Shown: positions 1 to 8,738 of the stretch, piece after piece
How positions within the stretch are numbered: position 1 is the stretch's first letter
Layout of the letters: the number at the start of each line of letters is the position of its first letter
Source: Gammaproteobacteria bacterium
GTDB lineage: Bacteria > Pseudomonadota > Gammaproteobacteria > Coxiellales > Coxiellaceae
Length of the DNA stretch: 64,000 nucleotides
Direction of reading: 5' to 3'
Assembly (NCBI GenBank): GCA_023266215.1
Contig: JAHFRQ010000007.1
Span: 18,053 to 82,052, forward strand
Translations under genes and position numbers: made by a program
Notes under the pieces: generated by a model
What the model saw: only the letters and a program-made list of their open reading frames with translations
Database searches by the model: none
Told to the model about the DNA's origin: nothing

Positions 1-1
1 T

Positions 2-91
2 TATGAATTACTAAAACAAACAATTAAAATGCCCGCGTGGATGGCAGATTTTTTTTATCAATATAAACAAGAAAAAACTTATGCAAAGTAA
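2..91 (+). CDS. C-terminal end of an upstream gene, probably the AbiEi-type antitoxin
   Basis: An open frame enters from the left edge and ends in TAA, giving the last 29 residues of a protein (ending YKQEKTYAK). It overlaps the start of the AbiEii-type toxin by 11 bases. This tight overlap is typical of antitoxin-toxin pairs of the AbiE family, where the antitoxin gene comes first. The fragment is too short to recognise by itself, so the antitoxin identity is inferred only from position. Confidence 0.5.
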   Translation, partial: YELLKQTIKMPAWMADFFYQYKQEKTYAK

Positions 92-1091
92 TTATTTTAA
101 ACTTTCAACAGAAACACAACGTGAAATTTTAAACGGCGCACAAAGTAAATTAAACGTTCGAAACATTATTCTAGAAAAAGATATTTGGATTTGCTGGTTT
201 TTAAATGAATTATTTTTCTTGCCAAAAACAATGTCGTTTAAAGGCGGCACATCGCTTTCAAAAGTTTTTGGTCTAATCAAACGCTTTTCAGAAGATCTAG
301 ACATCACAATTGATTACCGAAATTTTTCAGAATTTGACCATCTTGACAATAACTCTAGCAAATCAGCGCTTAAAAAATTAAGTGCTGAATTGAAAAATAA
401 CACTAAAAACTATGTTGAAAATTTTATTGTTCCGCACTTTAAAGAGCGCTTAGCCACAGCATTTCCAGACGCGCTTTTTAAAATTGATCTAGGCAAGGAT
501 GGAGAACATTTGCGAATTTTTTATCCAACGCTTTTTAATCAAGAAGAGCATTATCTGCAAAACTCAGTGCTGCTCGAATTTGGCGGCAGAAACACAACCG
601 AGCCAAGTGAAACACACTTCATTGAAACTATATTGAGTCAAGCGACTAGAGATCTTGAGTTGCCAGCTGCCAGAATAAAAGTGCTCTCTCCACTGCGGAC
701 TTTTTGGGAAAAGGCGACGTTAATCCACGTAGAATGCAGCCGTGGTCGGTTACAAGAAAGCCCTGATCGCTTATTTCGCCATTGGTATGATCTCGCTATG
801 TTGGCGCAGTCATGGGTTGGATCGCAAGCGCTTGAAAATAGAGAGCTGCTAAAAGATGTTGTTTTGCATAAAACAGCATTCTTCAACTCAAACTATGCCA
901 ATTACGACCAATGCATAAATGGGAATTTTTTACTCATTCCAACAGAAAACGAACTGCGCGAACTAAAAAAGGATTTTGATAAAATGCAGGGCTCGGGCAT
1001 GTTTCCAGAAGAGCCGTTAGAATTTAATGAAATCATTGAAACATTGCGAGCGCTCGAACAAAGCCTGAAAAAACAATGCGTTAATTTATAA
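81..1091 (+). CDS. AbiEii/AbiGii-family nucleotidyltransferase toxin
   Basis: A 336-residue protein with the hallmark nucleotidyltransferase stretch near residues 54-76: a GGTSLSKVF block followed by FSEDLDI. This is the conserved GG(T/S)-LxK ... SEDxD signature of AbiEii (DUF1814) toxins, which use an NTP to modify cellular RNA such as tRNA and stop growth on phage infection. A second conserved element, the FWEKATLIH-like segment, is visible near residue 210. The length fits the family. The preceding partial gene overlaps its start and is probably the cognate AbiEi-type antitoxin, so the pair is most likely a type IV-like toxin-antitoxin or abortive-infection module. Confidence 0.88.
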   Translation: MQSNYFKLSTETQREILNGAQSKLNVRNIILEKDIWICWFLNELFFLPKTMSFKGGTSLSKVFGLIKRFSEDLDITIDYRNFSEFDHLDNNSSKSALKKLSAELKNNTKNYVENFIVPHFKERLATAFPDALFKIDLGKDGEHLRIFYPTLFNQEEHYLQNSVLLEFGGRNTTEPSETHFIETILSQATRDLELPAARIKVLSPLRTFWEKATLIHVECSRGRLQESPDRLFRHWYDLAMLAQSWVGSQALENRELLKDVVLHKTAFFNSNYANYDQCINGNFLLIPTENELRELKKDFDKMQGSGMFPEEPLEFNEIIETLRALEQSLKKQCVNL

Positions 1092-1120
1092 AATTTTTAT
1101 GCGCTCTCTAAATACCGTGA

Positions 1121-1921
1121 TCAAGCCATAGCGTGATGAAAAAATAAGTCTTTAAAGTTTTGGCTCGTGATTTTGCAGACTTCATCAAAAGACATATTTT
1201 TTAGCTCAGCCACTTTTTCAGCGACGTATTTTACATATTTTGGCTCATTTTGTTTTCCGCGAAATGGCATAGGCGCCAAATAAGGTGAATCGGTTTCAAT
1301 TAATATTTTTTCAATTGGGATTTGTTTTACCACTTCTATTAGTTCTTTTGCATTTTTAAAGGTAATAATCCCCGAAAAAGAAATATAAAAATTTAAATCT
1401 ATTGCCGCTTGCGCCATGTCGAGTGATTCTGTAAAACAATGCATGACGCCGCCTATTTGATCTGCTTTTTCTTCTTGCATGATTTTAATCGTGTCAGCTC
1501 TAGCGTCGCGCGTGTGAATAATAAGCGGTTTTTTAACTTTTTTGGCGACTTGAATATGTTCGCGAAATCTTTCGCGCATAAAATCTAAATGGCTTGCTTC
1601 TTTATTGTAAAAATAATCCAAACCCGTCTCGCCAATCGCAATTACTTTTTGATTTTTAGCTAATGCAATTATATTCTCGACAGACAAATCATCTTCTCTA
1701 TTTTCGCTCATTTTTTCACTGGGATGCGCGCCAACACTGGCATAAATCGACTCATATTTTTCTGCCAATTGAATGGATTTTTCTGACGTTACTTTATCGC
1801 AACCCACACACAGCATCATATCAACACCCGCTTGTTGAGTGGCTGCATAAAAATCATCAAAATTACTGTTATAATTTGATAAATCCAGCATGTAAGGATG
1901 GCAATGTGAGTCGATTAGCAT
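1121..1921 (-). CDS. tatD: TatD-family metal-dependent DNase (YcfH-like)
   Basis: A 266-residue TIM-barrel hydrolase with all expected metal ligands: DSHCH at residues 4-8, the ETGLDYFY glutamate near 97, HTRDA near 136, HCFTES near 161 and ETDSPYLAP near 209. The family acts as 3'-5' exonuclease or deoxyribonuclease on DNA and may also process D-aminoacyl or RNA substrates. The length and end-to-end match are typical of the YcfH branch. It is transcribed away from the surface-sugar operon that begins 127 bases to its right. Confidence 0.93.
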   Translation of the reverse strand: MLIDSHCHPYMLDLSNYNSNFDDFYAATQQAGVDMMLCVGCDKVTSEKSIQLAEKYESIYASVGAHPSEKMSENREDDLSVENIIALAKNQKVIAIGETGLDYFYNKEASHLDFMRERFREHIQVAKKVKKPLIIHTRDARADTIKIMQEEKADQIGGVMHCFTESLDMAQAAIDLNFYISFSGIITFKNAKELIEVVKQIPIEKILIETDSPYLAPMPFRGKQNEPKYVKYVAEKVAELKNMSFDEVCKITSQNFKDLFFHHAMA

Positions 1922-2048
1922 GTTTTTAAGCTCACGGTGTGATTTTTTAAAATTTAAAATTAATGATAGATAAACTCCGGCTCACACGCAAGGTGTTTGG
2001 CTTCTAAAGATATGATACAGTTCACTCCTGGGCTGTGAGGACTCAATA

Positions 2049-3206
2049 ATGAAACCCAAAAAAATATTATCTATTTTATGTACGCGGCCTGCCGCGATCA
2101 AAATGGCGCCGGTTGTGCATGCGTTAGCGAACAATCCTGCATTTGAAAGTCGGGTCTGCGTGACGGGTCAACATCGTGAAATGTTGGATCAAGTCTTAAC
2201 TTTATTTGATATACAGCCTGATTACAATTTGAATATCATGAAGCCCAATCAAGATTTATATTCTATCACCACTGATGTGTTAAACGGCTTAAAATCAGTC
2301 CTGCAAGAAGCCAAACCCGATTGCGTGATTGTTCAAGGCGACACCACTTCGATGATGACAGCAGCCTTGGCGGCTTTTTATCAAAAAATTCCGGTCGCGC
2401 ACGTTGAAGCAGGCCTTCGCACTCACGATATTTATGCGCCTTTTCCAGAAGAAGTGAATCGCGCAATCACCACTTGCATTGCACAATTTCATTTTGCGCC
2501 GACTGACACTTCTAAAAATAATTTATTGGCAGAAAATGTCAACCCAGATTCTGTTTTTGTCACCGGCAATACCGTCATTGACGCATTGCTGTGGGTTCGC
2601 GACAAAGTCAACAAAACACATGATTGGTCTTCTGTTTTAGGATCCAATATTCAGAATTTAATTCATGCTGATAAAAAAATGGTTTTAATTACAGGTCACC
2701 GGCGAGAAAATTTTGGTGATGGCTTTCAGAATATTTGTTTAGCACTCAAAACATTGGCAGAAAAATTTCCTGATTGGCATTTTATTTTTCCTGTTCATTT
2801 AAATCCAAATGTACAACAGCCAGTCAGCGCTATTTTATCGGGGATAAATAATTTTCATTTAATCAAGCCGCTTGAATATGCGCCTTTTGTTTATTTGATG
2901 GATAAATGCAAGCTCATTATTACCGATTCTGGTGGGATCCAAGAAGAGGCGCCATCTTTGGGAAAACCTGTTTTGGTGACACGCGATGTAACAGAACGTC
3001 CTGAAGGCGTGCAAGCTGGCGCGGTTATTTTGGTGGGCAGCAACCCAGACAATATCGTTAAAGAAGCAGAATCTCTGATGCAGGATGAAAATCGCTATGC
3101 TAGAATGTCGCGGATTCAAAACCCTTACGGGGATGGGCATTCGGCAGCCAGAATAGTCGATATTTTGCAGCAACAGCTTGGAATTTTATATGACAAACTA
3201 TCTTGA
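2049..3206 (+). CDS. wecB: UDP-N-acetylglucosamine 2-epimerase (non-hydrolysing)
   Basis: A 385-residue GT-B-fold epimerase that interconverts UDP-GlcNAc and UDP-ManNAc for surface polysaccharide. Recognisable motifs are the N-terminal TRPxAIKMAPV strand, VQGDTTS near residue 96, VEAGLRTHDIYAPFPEEVNR near 119, the GHRRENFG block near 217 and the DSGGIQEEAP block near 296. The usual GTRPEAIK is CTRPAAIK here, so the family glutamate is alanine. That residue lies in a segment that contacts UDP, so it may alter activity. It is the first gene of a sugar operon and overlaps the next gene. Confidence 0.93.
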   Translation: MKPKKILSILCTRPAAIKMAPVVHALANNPAFESRVCVTGQHREMLDQVLTLFDIQPDYNLNIMKPNQDLYSITTDVLNGLKSVLQEAKPDCVIVQGDTTSMMTAALAAFYQKIPVAHVEAGLRTHDIYAPFPEEVNRAITTCIAQFHFAPTDTSKNNLLAENVNPDSVFVTGNTVIDALLWVRDKVNKTHDWSSVLGSNIQNLIHADKKMVLITGHRRENFGDGFQNICLALKTLAEKFPDWHFIFPVHLNPNVQQPVSAILSGINNFHLIKPLEYAPFVYLMDKCKLIITDSGGIQEEAPSLGKPVLVTRDVTERPEGVQAGAVILVGSNPDNIVKEAESLMQDENRYARMSRIQNPYGDGHSAARIVDILQQQLGILYDKLS

Positions 3207-4278
3207 TTCTTACCTTGATTCTTACAAAGACCAAACCATTTTAGTAACTGGCGGTGCAGGTGCCATTGGCAGTAATTTGGTGCGCGCCTTATCAAAAACT
3301 GGCGCTAAAAAAGTGATTATTCTTGACAACTTAATTTCATCTTACGAATGGAATATTCCTAATTTACCCAATGTTTTATTTGTCAAAGGCGATATCACTA
3401 ATGATATCGATCTCAAAAGAGTGTTTAACGAAAAACCCACCATTATTTTTCATTTGGCGGCATTTTTTGCCAATCAGAATTCAGTGGATTATCCCGAAAA
3501 AGATTTATTGGTTAGCACGCTGGGTACTATTAAAATGCTAGAATACGCTGTTTTAATCGGCAATATTAAGCGATTTGTGTACGCAGGATCAGGTTGTGCG
3601 ATTTACGGTGCACAAGCACCACTGCCATTGAAAGAAGATTTTGTTTCGATGCATTTGAGCACACCGTATCAGATTTCAAAAATGGCGGGCGAACTGTACT
3701 GCAATTTCTATTTTCATCATTATAATTTGCCCATTGTCAAAACACGTTTTTTTAATTCTTATGGTCCCGGTGAAGTGCCAGGACAATATCGCAATGTCAT
3801 TCCTAATTTTATTTATTGGGCGATGAAAGGTCAGCCACTCCCGATTACGGGTTCTGGCAAAATGACACGTGATTTTACGTATGTTTCTGATATTGTTGAT
3901 GCATTATTGCGCGCCGGCTACTATGAAAAAGTAATCGGCGAGGAAATGAATATTGCTTCAGGTGAAGAAACCGAAATTATTGAAATGGCGGAAATGGTGA
4001 ATGCGGCCGTTGGCAATAAAGCGGGATTAATTCAAGTTGATAAAAGAAAATGGGACACTAAATCACGCTTAAAAGCATCGATTGATCGCGCACGTGATTT
4101 GATGGGTTATGACCCAAAAGTTAATTTTCAACAAGGTTTACCAACCGTCATTGAATGGTTTGAAAAGAATTGGGATGCGATCGATCGCGATGCCGAATTT
4201 CCACCCGGCATGTCATCGGCTGTTAAAAATTATGTGTTGTCGCAACAATCCCCTCTCCCGCTTGCGGGAGAGGGTTAG
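3190..4278 (+). CDS. NAD-dependent sugar epimerase/dehydratase (extended SDR)
   Basis: A Rossmann-fold extended SDR with the nucleotide-binding GGAGAIGSN motif near residue 22 and the catalytic YQISK (YxxxK) near 163, followed by the R-F-F-N-S-Y-G-P-G substrate loop. It probably acts on a UDP-sugar (epimerase, decarboxylase or dehydratase); the exact reaction cannot be read. Two in-frame ATGs exist at 3178 and 3190; both overlap wecB and I chose the second as the more economical start. The last residues (PLPLAGEG and stop) are encoded by a REP palindrome, so the natural end was probably earlier. Confidence 0.88.
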   Translation: MTNYLDSYLDSYKDQTILVTGGAGAIGSNLVRALSKTGAKKVIILDNLISSYEWNIPNLPNVLFVKGDITNDIDLKRVFNEKPTIIFHLAAFFANQNSVDYPEKDLLVSTLGTIKMLEYAVLIGNIKRFVYAGSGCAIYGAQAPLPLKEDFVSMHLSTPYQISKMAGELYCNFYFHHYNLPIVKTRFFNSYGPGEVPGQYRNVIPNFIYWAMKGQPLPITGSGKMTRDFTYVSDIVDALLRAGYYEKVIGEEMNIASGEETEIIEMAEMVNAAVGNKAGLIQVDKRKWDTKSRLKASIDRARDLMGYDPKVNFQQGLPTVIEWFEKNWDAIDRDAEFPPGMSSAVKNYVLSQQSPLPLAGEG

Positions 4279-4287
4279 GGTGAGGGT
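4250..4287. repeat. REP-type palindrome, copy 1, inside a coding end
   Basis: A palindrome with arms CCCTCTCCCG and CGGGAGAGGG followed by the tail TTAGGGTGAGGG. Two related copies lie at 9413 and 24662. This copy encodes the last eight residues and stop of the epimerase gene, and its GAGGG tail sits where the ribosome-binding site of the following DUF1016 gene is expected. Confidence 0.85.
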
Positions 4288-4290
4288 ACT

Positions 4291-5352
4291 TTGAAACAAA
4301 TCATCCAAAGCGACTTATCTTCTGATTTGCTGATCAATGACATTAGTGTTTTAATTGATGAAGCCAAAAGCCATATCGCATATGAATATTCTTCAACTCA
4401 AGCGCAACTTTGCTGGCTAATTGGAAAGCGGATCGATGAAGAGATTTTGAGATCTGAGCGTGGTGAATATGGTGAAATGGTTATTGCTTCATTGGCAAAA
4501 CATCTGACTTTCAGGTACGGCAAGGGCTATAGCCGACCCAATTTATTCAGAATGATCAAATTTGCTAAATTATTTCCGGTTCGTGAGATTGTCTCGACAC
4601 TGTCGAGACAATTATCCTGGTCACATTTTATCTTAATTTGCGCTATTGATGATGCTTTAAAGCGTGATTTTTACGCTGAAATGTGCCGTATTCAACGCTG
4701 GAGTGTACGCTCCCTGCAAAAACAATTAGATAGTATGCTGTATGAGCGTACGGGTTTAAGCAAAAAACCAGAAAACATAATTCAATCTCAGTTGAAAACA
4801 CTTCAAAAAACAGATGAGATGACACCCGAATTAACTTTTAAAGAACCTTATTTCCTTGATTTTATTGGTGCAAGCGCATATCGCTCTGAAAAAGATCTTG
4901 AAGACTTGATTCTGAATAACATCACTGATTTTTTGCAAGAACTAGGGACGGATTTTTGTTTTATTGCCAGACAAAAGCGAATGAGCACTGGCAAAAAAGA
5001 TCGATACCTAGATTTACTATTTTTTAACAGGCGTTTGCGTAGATTAATAGCTATAGATTTGAAATTAGGTGATTTTGATCCGGCCTACAAAGGACAGATG
5101 GAATGGTATCTTAGCTGGCTTGATAAAAATGAACGATTTCACTATGAAGATAAACCGATGGGGATTATTCTTTGCGCAGGAAAGGATTGCGATGATATCG
5201 AGTATCTCGAGATGGATAAAACTGGTATTCATGTGGCCAAGTACGTAACTGAAATGCCTCCAAAAGAAATACTGGAGTCTCGTTTGCGCAAAGCAATTGC
5301 TGTGGCAAAAGAAAATCATTTTAAGCAATCCTTATTGCAAGATCAAGGTTAA
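4291..5352 (+). CDS. DUF1016 (YhcG-family) PD-(D/E)XK nuclease, copy 1
   Basis: A 353-residue protein with the N-terminal DUF1016 helical domain (YGKGYSRPNLFRM near residue 80, LSWSHF near 107) and a C-terminal nuclease domain (RQKRMS, YLDLLFFN, the IDLKLG strand and GQMEWYL). The PD-(D/E)XK signature is D...(D)LK here. The start is TTG with a GAGGG sequence supplied by the REP element. The first seven residues (MKQIIQS) are identical to those of the next gene because a 20-bp stretch is duplicated at both ends. The gene has evidently been inserted into the sugar operon. A distant relative is at 31105. YhcG proteins are linked to mobile elements and defence; the substrate is unknown. Confidence 0.88.
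   Translation: MKQIIQSDLSSDLLINDISVLIDEAKSHIAYEYSSTQAQLCWLIGKRIDEEILRSERGEYGEMVIASLAKHLTFRYGKGYSRPNLFRMIKFAKLFPVREIVSTLSRQLSWSHFILICAIDDALKRDFYAEMCRIQRWSVRSLQKQLDSMLYERTGLSKKPENIIQSQLKTLQKTDEMTPELTFKEPYFLDFIGASAYRSEKDLEDLILNNITDFLQELGTDFCFIARQKRMSTGKKDRYLDLLFFNRRLRRLIAIDLKLGDFDPAYKGQMEWYLSWLDKNERFHYEDKPMGIILCAGKDCDDIEYLEMDKTGIHVAKYVTEMPPKEILESRLRKAIAVAKENHFKQSLLQDQG
4292..4311 (+). repeat. 20-bp direct repeat, left copy (duplicated gene start)
   Basis: Identical over 20 bases to 5358-5377. It carries codons 1-7 of the DUF1016 gene. The copy at 5358 carries codons 1-7 of the bi-domain oxidoreductase. The pair brackets a 1,066-bp unit that holds only the DUF1016 gene. Confidence 0.9.
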
Positions 5353-5356
5353 AACA

Positions 5357-7525
5357 ATGAAACAAATCATCCAAAGCTACAAATCAGGTGAAGTCACGTT
5401 AGAAGAAGTGCCGGTGCCGCGCTGTGGGCGCAAATCAATTTTAGTTCAAAATTGTCATTCATTAATTAGCATTGGAACAGAAAAAGCGACAATTGAATTA
5501 GGCAAAAAATCATTACTGGGAAAAGCCCAAGCGCGCCCCGATTTACTAAAACGCGTGATTGAAAAAGCTAAAAACGAAGGTATTTTAAAAACTTTTCAAG
5601 AAGCGATGGGCAGATTAGATACGCCTACGCCGCTGGGTTATAGCTCAGCTGGGATTGTCATTGAAGCGGGTGTTGAGGCGCAGGGTTTTGCGCCAGGAGA
5701 CCGCGTTGCGTGCATTGGACAAGGTTTTGCATCACATGCTGATTTTATTTCCGTGCCCGTTCATCTTGCGACAAAACTACCTGATTCTGTCAGCACAGAA
5801 GATGCTGCTTTTGGCATGCTAGGTTGCATTGCTTTGCACGGCATTCGCTGTGCTGATTTAACGTTTGGCGGGAAAATCGCTGTGATTGGCTTAGGTTTAT
5901 TGGGTCAATTAACAGTTCAAATACTAAAAGCGTATGGCTGCGAAGTATTTGCGACTGATTTAAATGCAGAGAAAGTGGAGTTAGCTAAAACAAGTGGTGC
6001 TAATTTTGCTGAAGCTGATATAGCTGTATTTAAAAATAAAATTAATAATGCGGATGCCGTGATTATTACCGCTGCAACCGATTCCAGTACACCAGTTGAT
6101 CTAGCGATTGAGTTATGCAGACCCAAAGGCAAAATCGTCATTGTTGGGGTTACAGATATTCACCCCAATCGAAATGAATTATGGAAAAAAGAAATTGAAT
6201 TAATTGTCTCAAAAGCAGCAGGTCCCGGCTCTTTGGATGATCAATATGAAAAAATGGGAATCGATTACCCGATTGAAATAGCACGCTGGACAGAAAATAG
6301 AAATTTAGCGGAATTTGTAAGATTAATCAATCAAAAATTAATTAATTTATCTATTTTAATTTCTGAACAATATGATATTACTGAAGCTGAAAAAGTATAT
6401 GAGTTATTTTTAAATAATAAATTAAATAATCCCATTGGATTATTATTCGAATATAAAAATACACCTGATATTAAAAGAAAAATAGATATTCAAGGTAAAT
6501 ATTTCGGAACCCGAGCGCAAGCGAAGGGGAATAATTCTGAACGCATAGAAAAAATCAGTGTCAGTGTTATTGGCGCAGGATTATATGGCAAAGCGGTTTT
6601 TTTACCCGTATTAAAAAAGATAAAAAATATTTTTTTAAAGGCATTGGTTACTTCAAATGGTGCGAGCTGTGCGCACAGCGCTAAGAAATTTGGATTTGAA
6701 TATGCAGCAACGGATCCAGCCGAAATTTTAAATGAGTCTGACACAAACACCATTATTGCCTTAACGCCACACAGCCAGCATGCTGATTTAATTTTAAAAT
6801 GTATTGCATTAAATAAAAATTTACTAATCGAAAAACCAATTTGCATTCATCAAGCTGAATTAGATAAAATTATTTTAGAATATAATAGCGCAGCAAAAAA
6901 ACCTATTATCATGATTGGGCACAATAGACGTTTTTCGCCACATACTCAAAAGATGTTAGAATGGCTTAAAAATAGGATAAATCCGGCCATTTTATCAATG
7001 AGAATCAATGCCGGTTTTGTGCCAAAAGAGCATTGGGTGCACTCAGATTCTGAAGGTCGCAGTCGAATTGTCGGCGAAATGACGCATTTTATTGATTTAA
7101 TGCAATGCTTATTAAACGAAAATCCAATGAGCGTTTTTGCAGAGCGTGTTTCTGGCGATAATCAATCTATTATTAACAATGACAATGTAATTGCGACAAT
7201 TAAATTTGATCGCGGGTCTGTTGCGACATTAATATATGCTTCAATGGGCAATCGGTCTGTAAGTCGCGAATATCTAGAATTATTTTTTGATGGAAAGACA
7301 ATTATCTCCACTGATTTTAGAAAAACAGAATTAATTGCAAATAAATCTGAACAATTTAAAACATCGGGTCAGTCTATTGGACACGCTGAAGAAATTAATT
7401 ATTTTATAAGCGCTGTATCTGGGAAAAATAATATATCCAATTTGTTAGCACAGTCATTCATTTCAATGCAAACTGCTTTTGCGATTGAAGAGTCATTGTC
7501 GAATAAAAAAATAGTAATAATATGA
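5357..7525 (+). CDS. Bi-domain oxidoreductase: alcohol-dehydrogenase-like plus Gfo/Idh/MocA
   Basis: A 722-residue fusion. Residues 1 to about 370 form a medium-chain dehydrogenase with the PLGYSSAG core near 91 and the nucleotide-binding IGLGLLGQL near 178. Residues 400 to the end form a Gfo/Idh/MocA oxidoreductase with the VIGAGLYGKA motif near 417 and LIEKPIC near 492. Such fusions occur in bacterial surface-polysaccharide loci. The linker between the domains carries a 27-bp repeat also found in nadB. The start is ATG at 5357 inside the 20-bp duplication; a longer frame reads back into the preceding gene but lacks support. It overlaps the glycosyltransferase by four bases (ATGA). Confidence 0.88.
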   Translation: MKQIIQSYKSGEVTLEEVPVPRCGRKSILVQNCHSLISIGTEKATIELGKKSLLGKAQARPDLLKRVIEKAKNEGILKTFQEAMGRLDTPTPLGYSSAGIVIEAGVEAQGFAPGDRVACIGQGFASHADFISVPVHLATKLPDSVSTEDAAFGMLGCIALHGIRCADLTFGGKIAVIGLGLLGQLTVQILKAYGCEVFATDLNAEKVELAKTSGANFAEADIAVFKNKINNADAVIITAATDSSTPVDLAIELCRPKGKIVIVGVTDIHPNRNELWKKEIELIVSKAAGPGSLDDQYEKMGIDYPIEIARWTENRNLAEFVRLINQKLINLSILISEQYDITEAEKVYELFLNNKLNNPIGLLFEYKNTPDIKRKIDIQGKYFGTRAQAKGNNSERIEKISVSVIGAGLYGKAVFLPVLKKIKNIFLKALVTSNGASCAHSAKKFGFEYAATDPAEILNESDTNTIIALTPHSQHADLILKCIALNKNLLIEKPICIHQAELDKIILEYNSAAKKPIIMIGHNRRFSPHTQKMLEWLKNRINPAILSMRINAGFVPKEHWVHSDSEGRSRIVGEMTHFIDLMQCLLNENPMSVFAERVSGDNQSIINNDNVIATIKFDRGSVATLIYASMGNRSVSREYLELFFDGKTIISTDFRKTELIANKSEQFKTSGQSIGHAEEINYFISAVSGKNNISNLLAQSFISMQTAFAIEESLSNKKIVII
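5358..5377 (+). repeat. 20-bp direct repeat, right copy
   Basis: The right partner of the repeat at 4292. It forms the authentic start region (ATG at 5357) of the oxidoreductase gene, which suggests that the downstream gene was restored intact after insertion of the nuclease gene. Confidence 0.9.
6507..6533 (+). repeat. In-frame inserted repeat at a domain junction
   Basis: A 27-bp element starting GAACCCGAGCGC and ending GCGAAGGGGAATA. It matches 17905-17931 in nadB at all but one position. It is translated here as part of the linker between the two domains (around residues 384-392). Confidence 0.8.
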
Positions 7526-8730
7526 AGCATATTCTTTTAATCACCGACTCCTATCCACCCGAAATTCGTTCGGCATCGCATTTGATGCTGGAATTAGCGG
7601 AAGAATTAACAAAACGCGGCAATCAGGTTACGGTTGCAACTTGCTGGCCGCAATATAATTTAGATGCAGGTAGCCAGAAAATCTATTCAGAAGATAAGAT
7701 TGAAAATAATATTCGCGTCATTAGATTAAAGCATTTGCCGCACCATAAAGTAAATTTTATTGTGCGCGGAATATCACAGTTAATTTTACCCAGTTTATTT
7801 ATCCGAAAAATTAAAAAATTAATCAAAACTAAAATAGATTCGGTTATCGTTTACAGCCCGCCTTTGCCATTAAGTTATGTAGGCGCGTGGGTTAAAAAAG
7901 TTTACAATGCTAAATTTATTTTAAATATTCAAGATATTTTCCCACAAAATGCGATCGATTTGGGTGTTTTAAAAAATAAATTTATTATTAAGATTTTTTA
8001 TGCCATGGAAAAATATATGTATCAAAAAGCAGATATTATTACCGTGCATTCTGAAGGCAATAAAAATTTAGTCTTAAAACATTATCCTGATATAAAAAAT
8101 AAATTAACAGTTTTGCATAACTGGGTTGATATTAATACACATCAAAAATTATCTCATAAAAATTATCGAGAAATTTTTAACTTAGATAATAAATTTGTCT
8201 GTGTTTTTGCGGGTGTTATTGGACCATCGCAATATTTGACAGTATTAATTCAAGCGGCAGCTGCACTTAACCATATTTCTGATTTATGCTTTTTAATTGT
8301 GGGCGATGGCACTGAAAAGGAAAAATTGCAGAAAATGGCCTGTGATCTTGGTTTAAATAATATTATTTTTAAAGATTTTATCAGCCGAGAAGATTATCCT
8401 GATTTATTAAATGCCTGCGATGTAGGCTTAGTGTCCTTGAGCCCCAAAAATAAAACACCCGTGGTTCCCGGAAAAATTTTAGGTTATATGGCAGCTGGCC
8501 TTCCTGTCGTTGCATTTTTAAATCAAGAAAGTGACGGTCATGAAATTATTTCAAAATCAGGATGTGGGTATTCGGTTGTGTCAGATAATTTAAATAACAT
8601 CATTTCGGTTATTTCAAAAGTCTATGACAATAAAAATCAATGTAAGGCATTGGGCGAATCTGGATTTAATTATGTCAAAAATAATTTTTCCAAAGAAGCT
8701 TGTGTGGATGAAATTGAACAATTTTTGTAG
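7522..8730 (+). CDS. Glycosyltransferase family 4 (WbuB-like)
   Basis: A 402-residue GT-B glycosyltransferase. The N-terminal domain begins ITDSYPPEIRSAS, a typical GT4 acceptor-domain start. The C-terminal domain has HNWVD near residue 199, FAGVIGPSQYL near 229, IVGDGTE near 253 and the PGKILGYMAAGLPV donor-binding segment near 313. The enzyme probably adds a sugar from a nucleotide donor to a lipid-linked or LPS acceptor at the cytoplasmic face. It is the last gene of the wecB operon, translationally coupled to the preceding gene. Confidence 0.9.
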   Translation: MKHILLITDSYPPEIRSASHLMLELAEELTKRGNQVTVATCWPQYNLDAGSQKIYSEDKIENNIRVIRLKHLPHHKVNFIVRGISQLILPSLFIRKIKKLIKTKIDSVIVYSPPLPLSYVGAWVKKVYNAKFILNIQDIFPQNAIDLGVLKNKFIIKIFYAMEKYMYQKADIITVHSEGNKNLVLKHYPDIKNKLTVLHNWVDINTHQKLSHKNYREIFNLDNKFVCVFAGVIGPSQYLTVLIQAAAALNHISDLCFLIVGDGTEKEKLQKMACDLGLNNIIFKDFISREDYPDLLNACDVGLVSLSPKNKTPVVPGKILGYMAAGLPVVAFLNQESDGHEIISKSGCGYSVVSDNLNNIISVISKVYDNKNQCKALGESGFNYVKNNFSKEACVDEIEQFL

Positions 8731-8738
8731 TCGATAAG

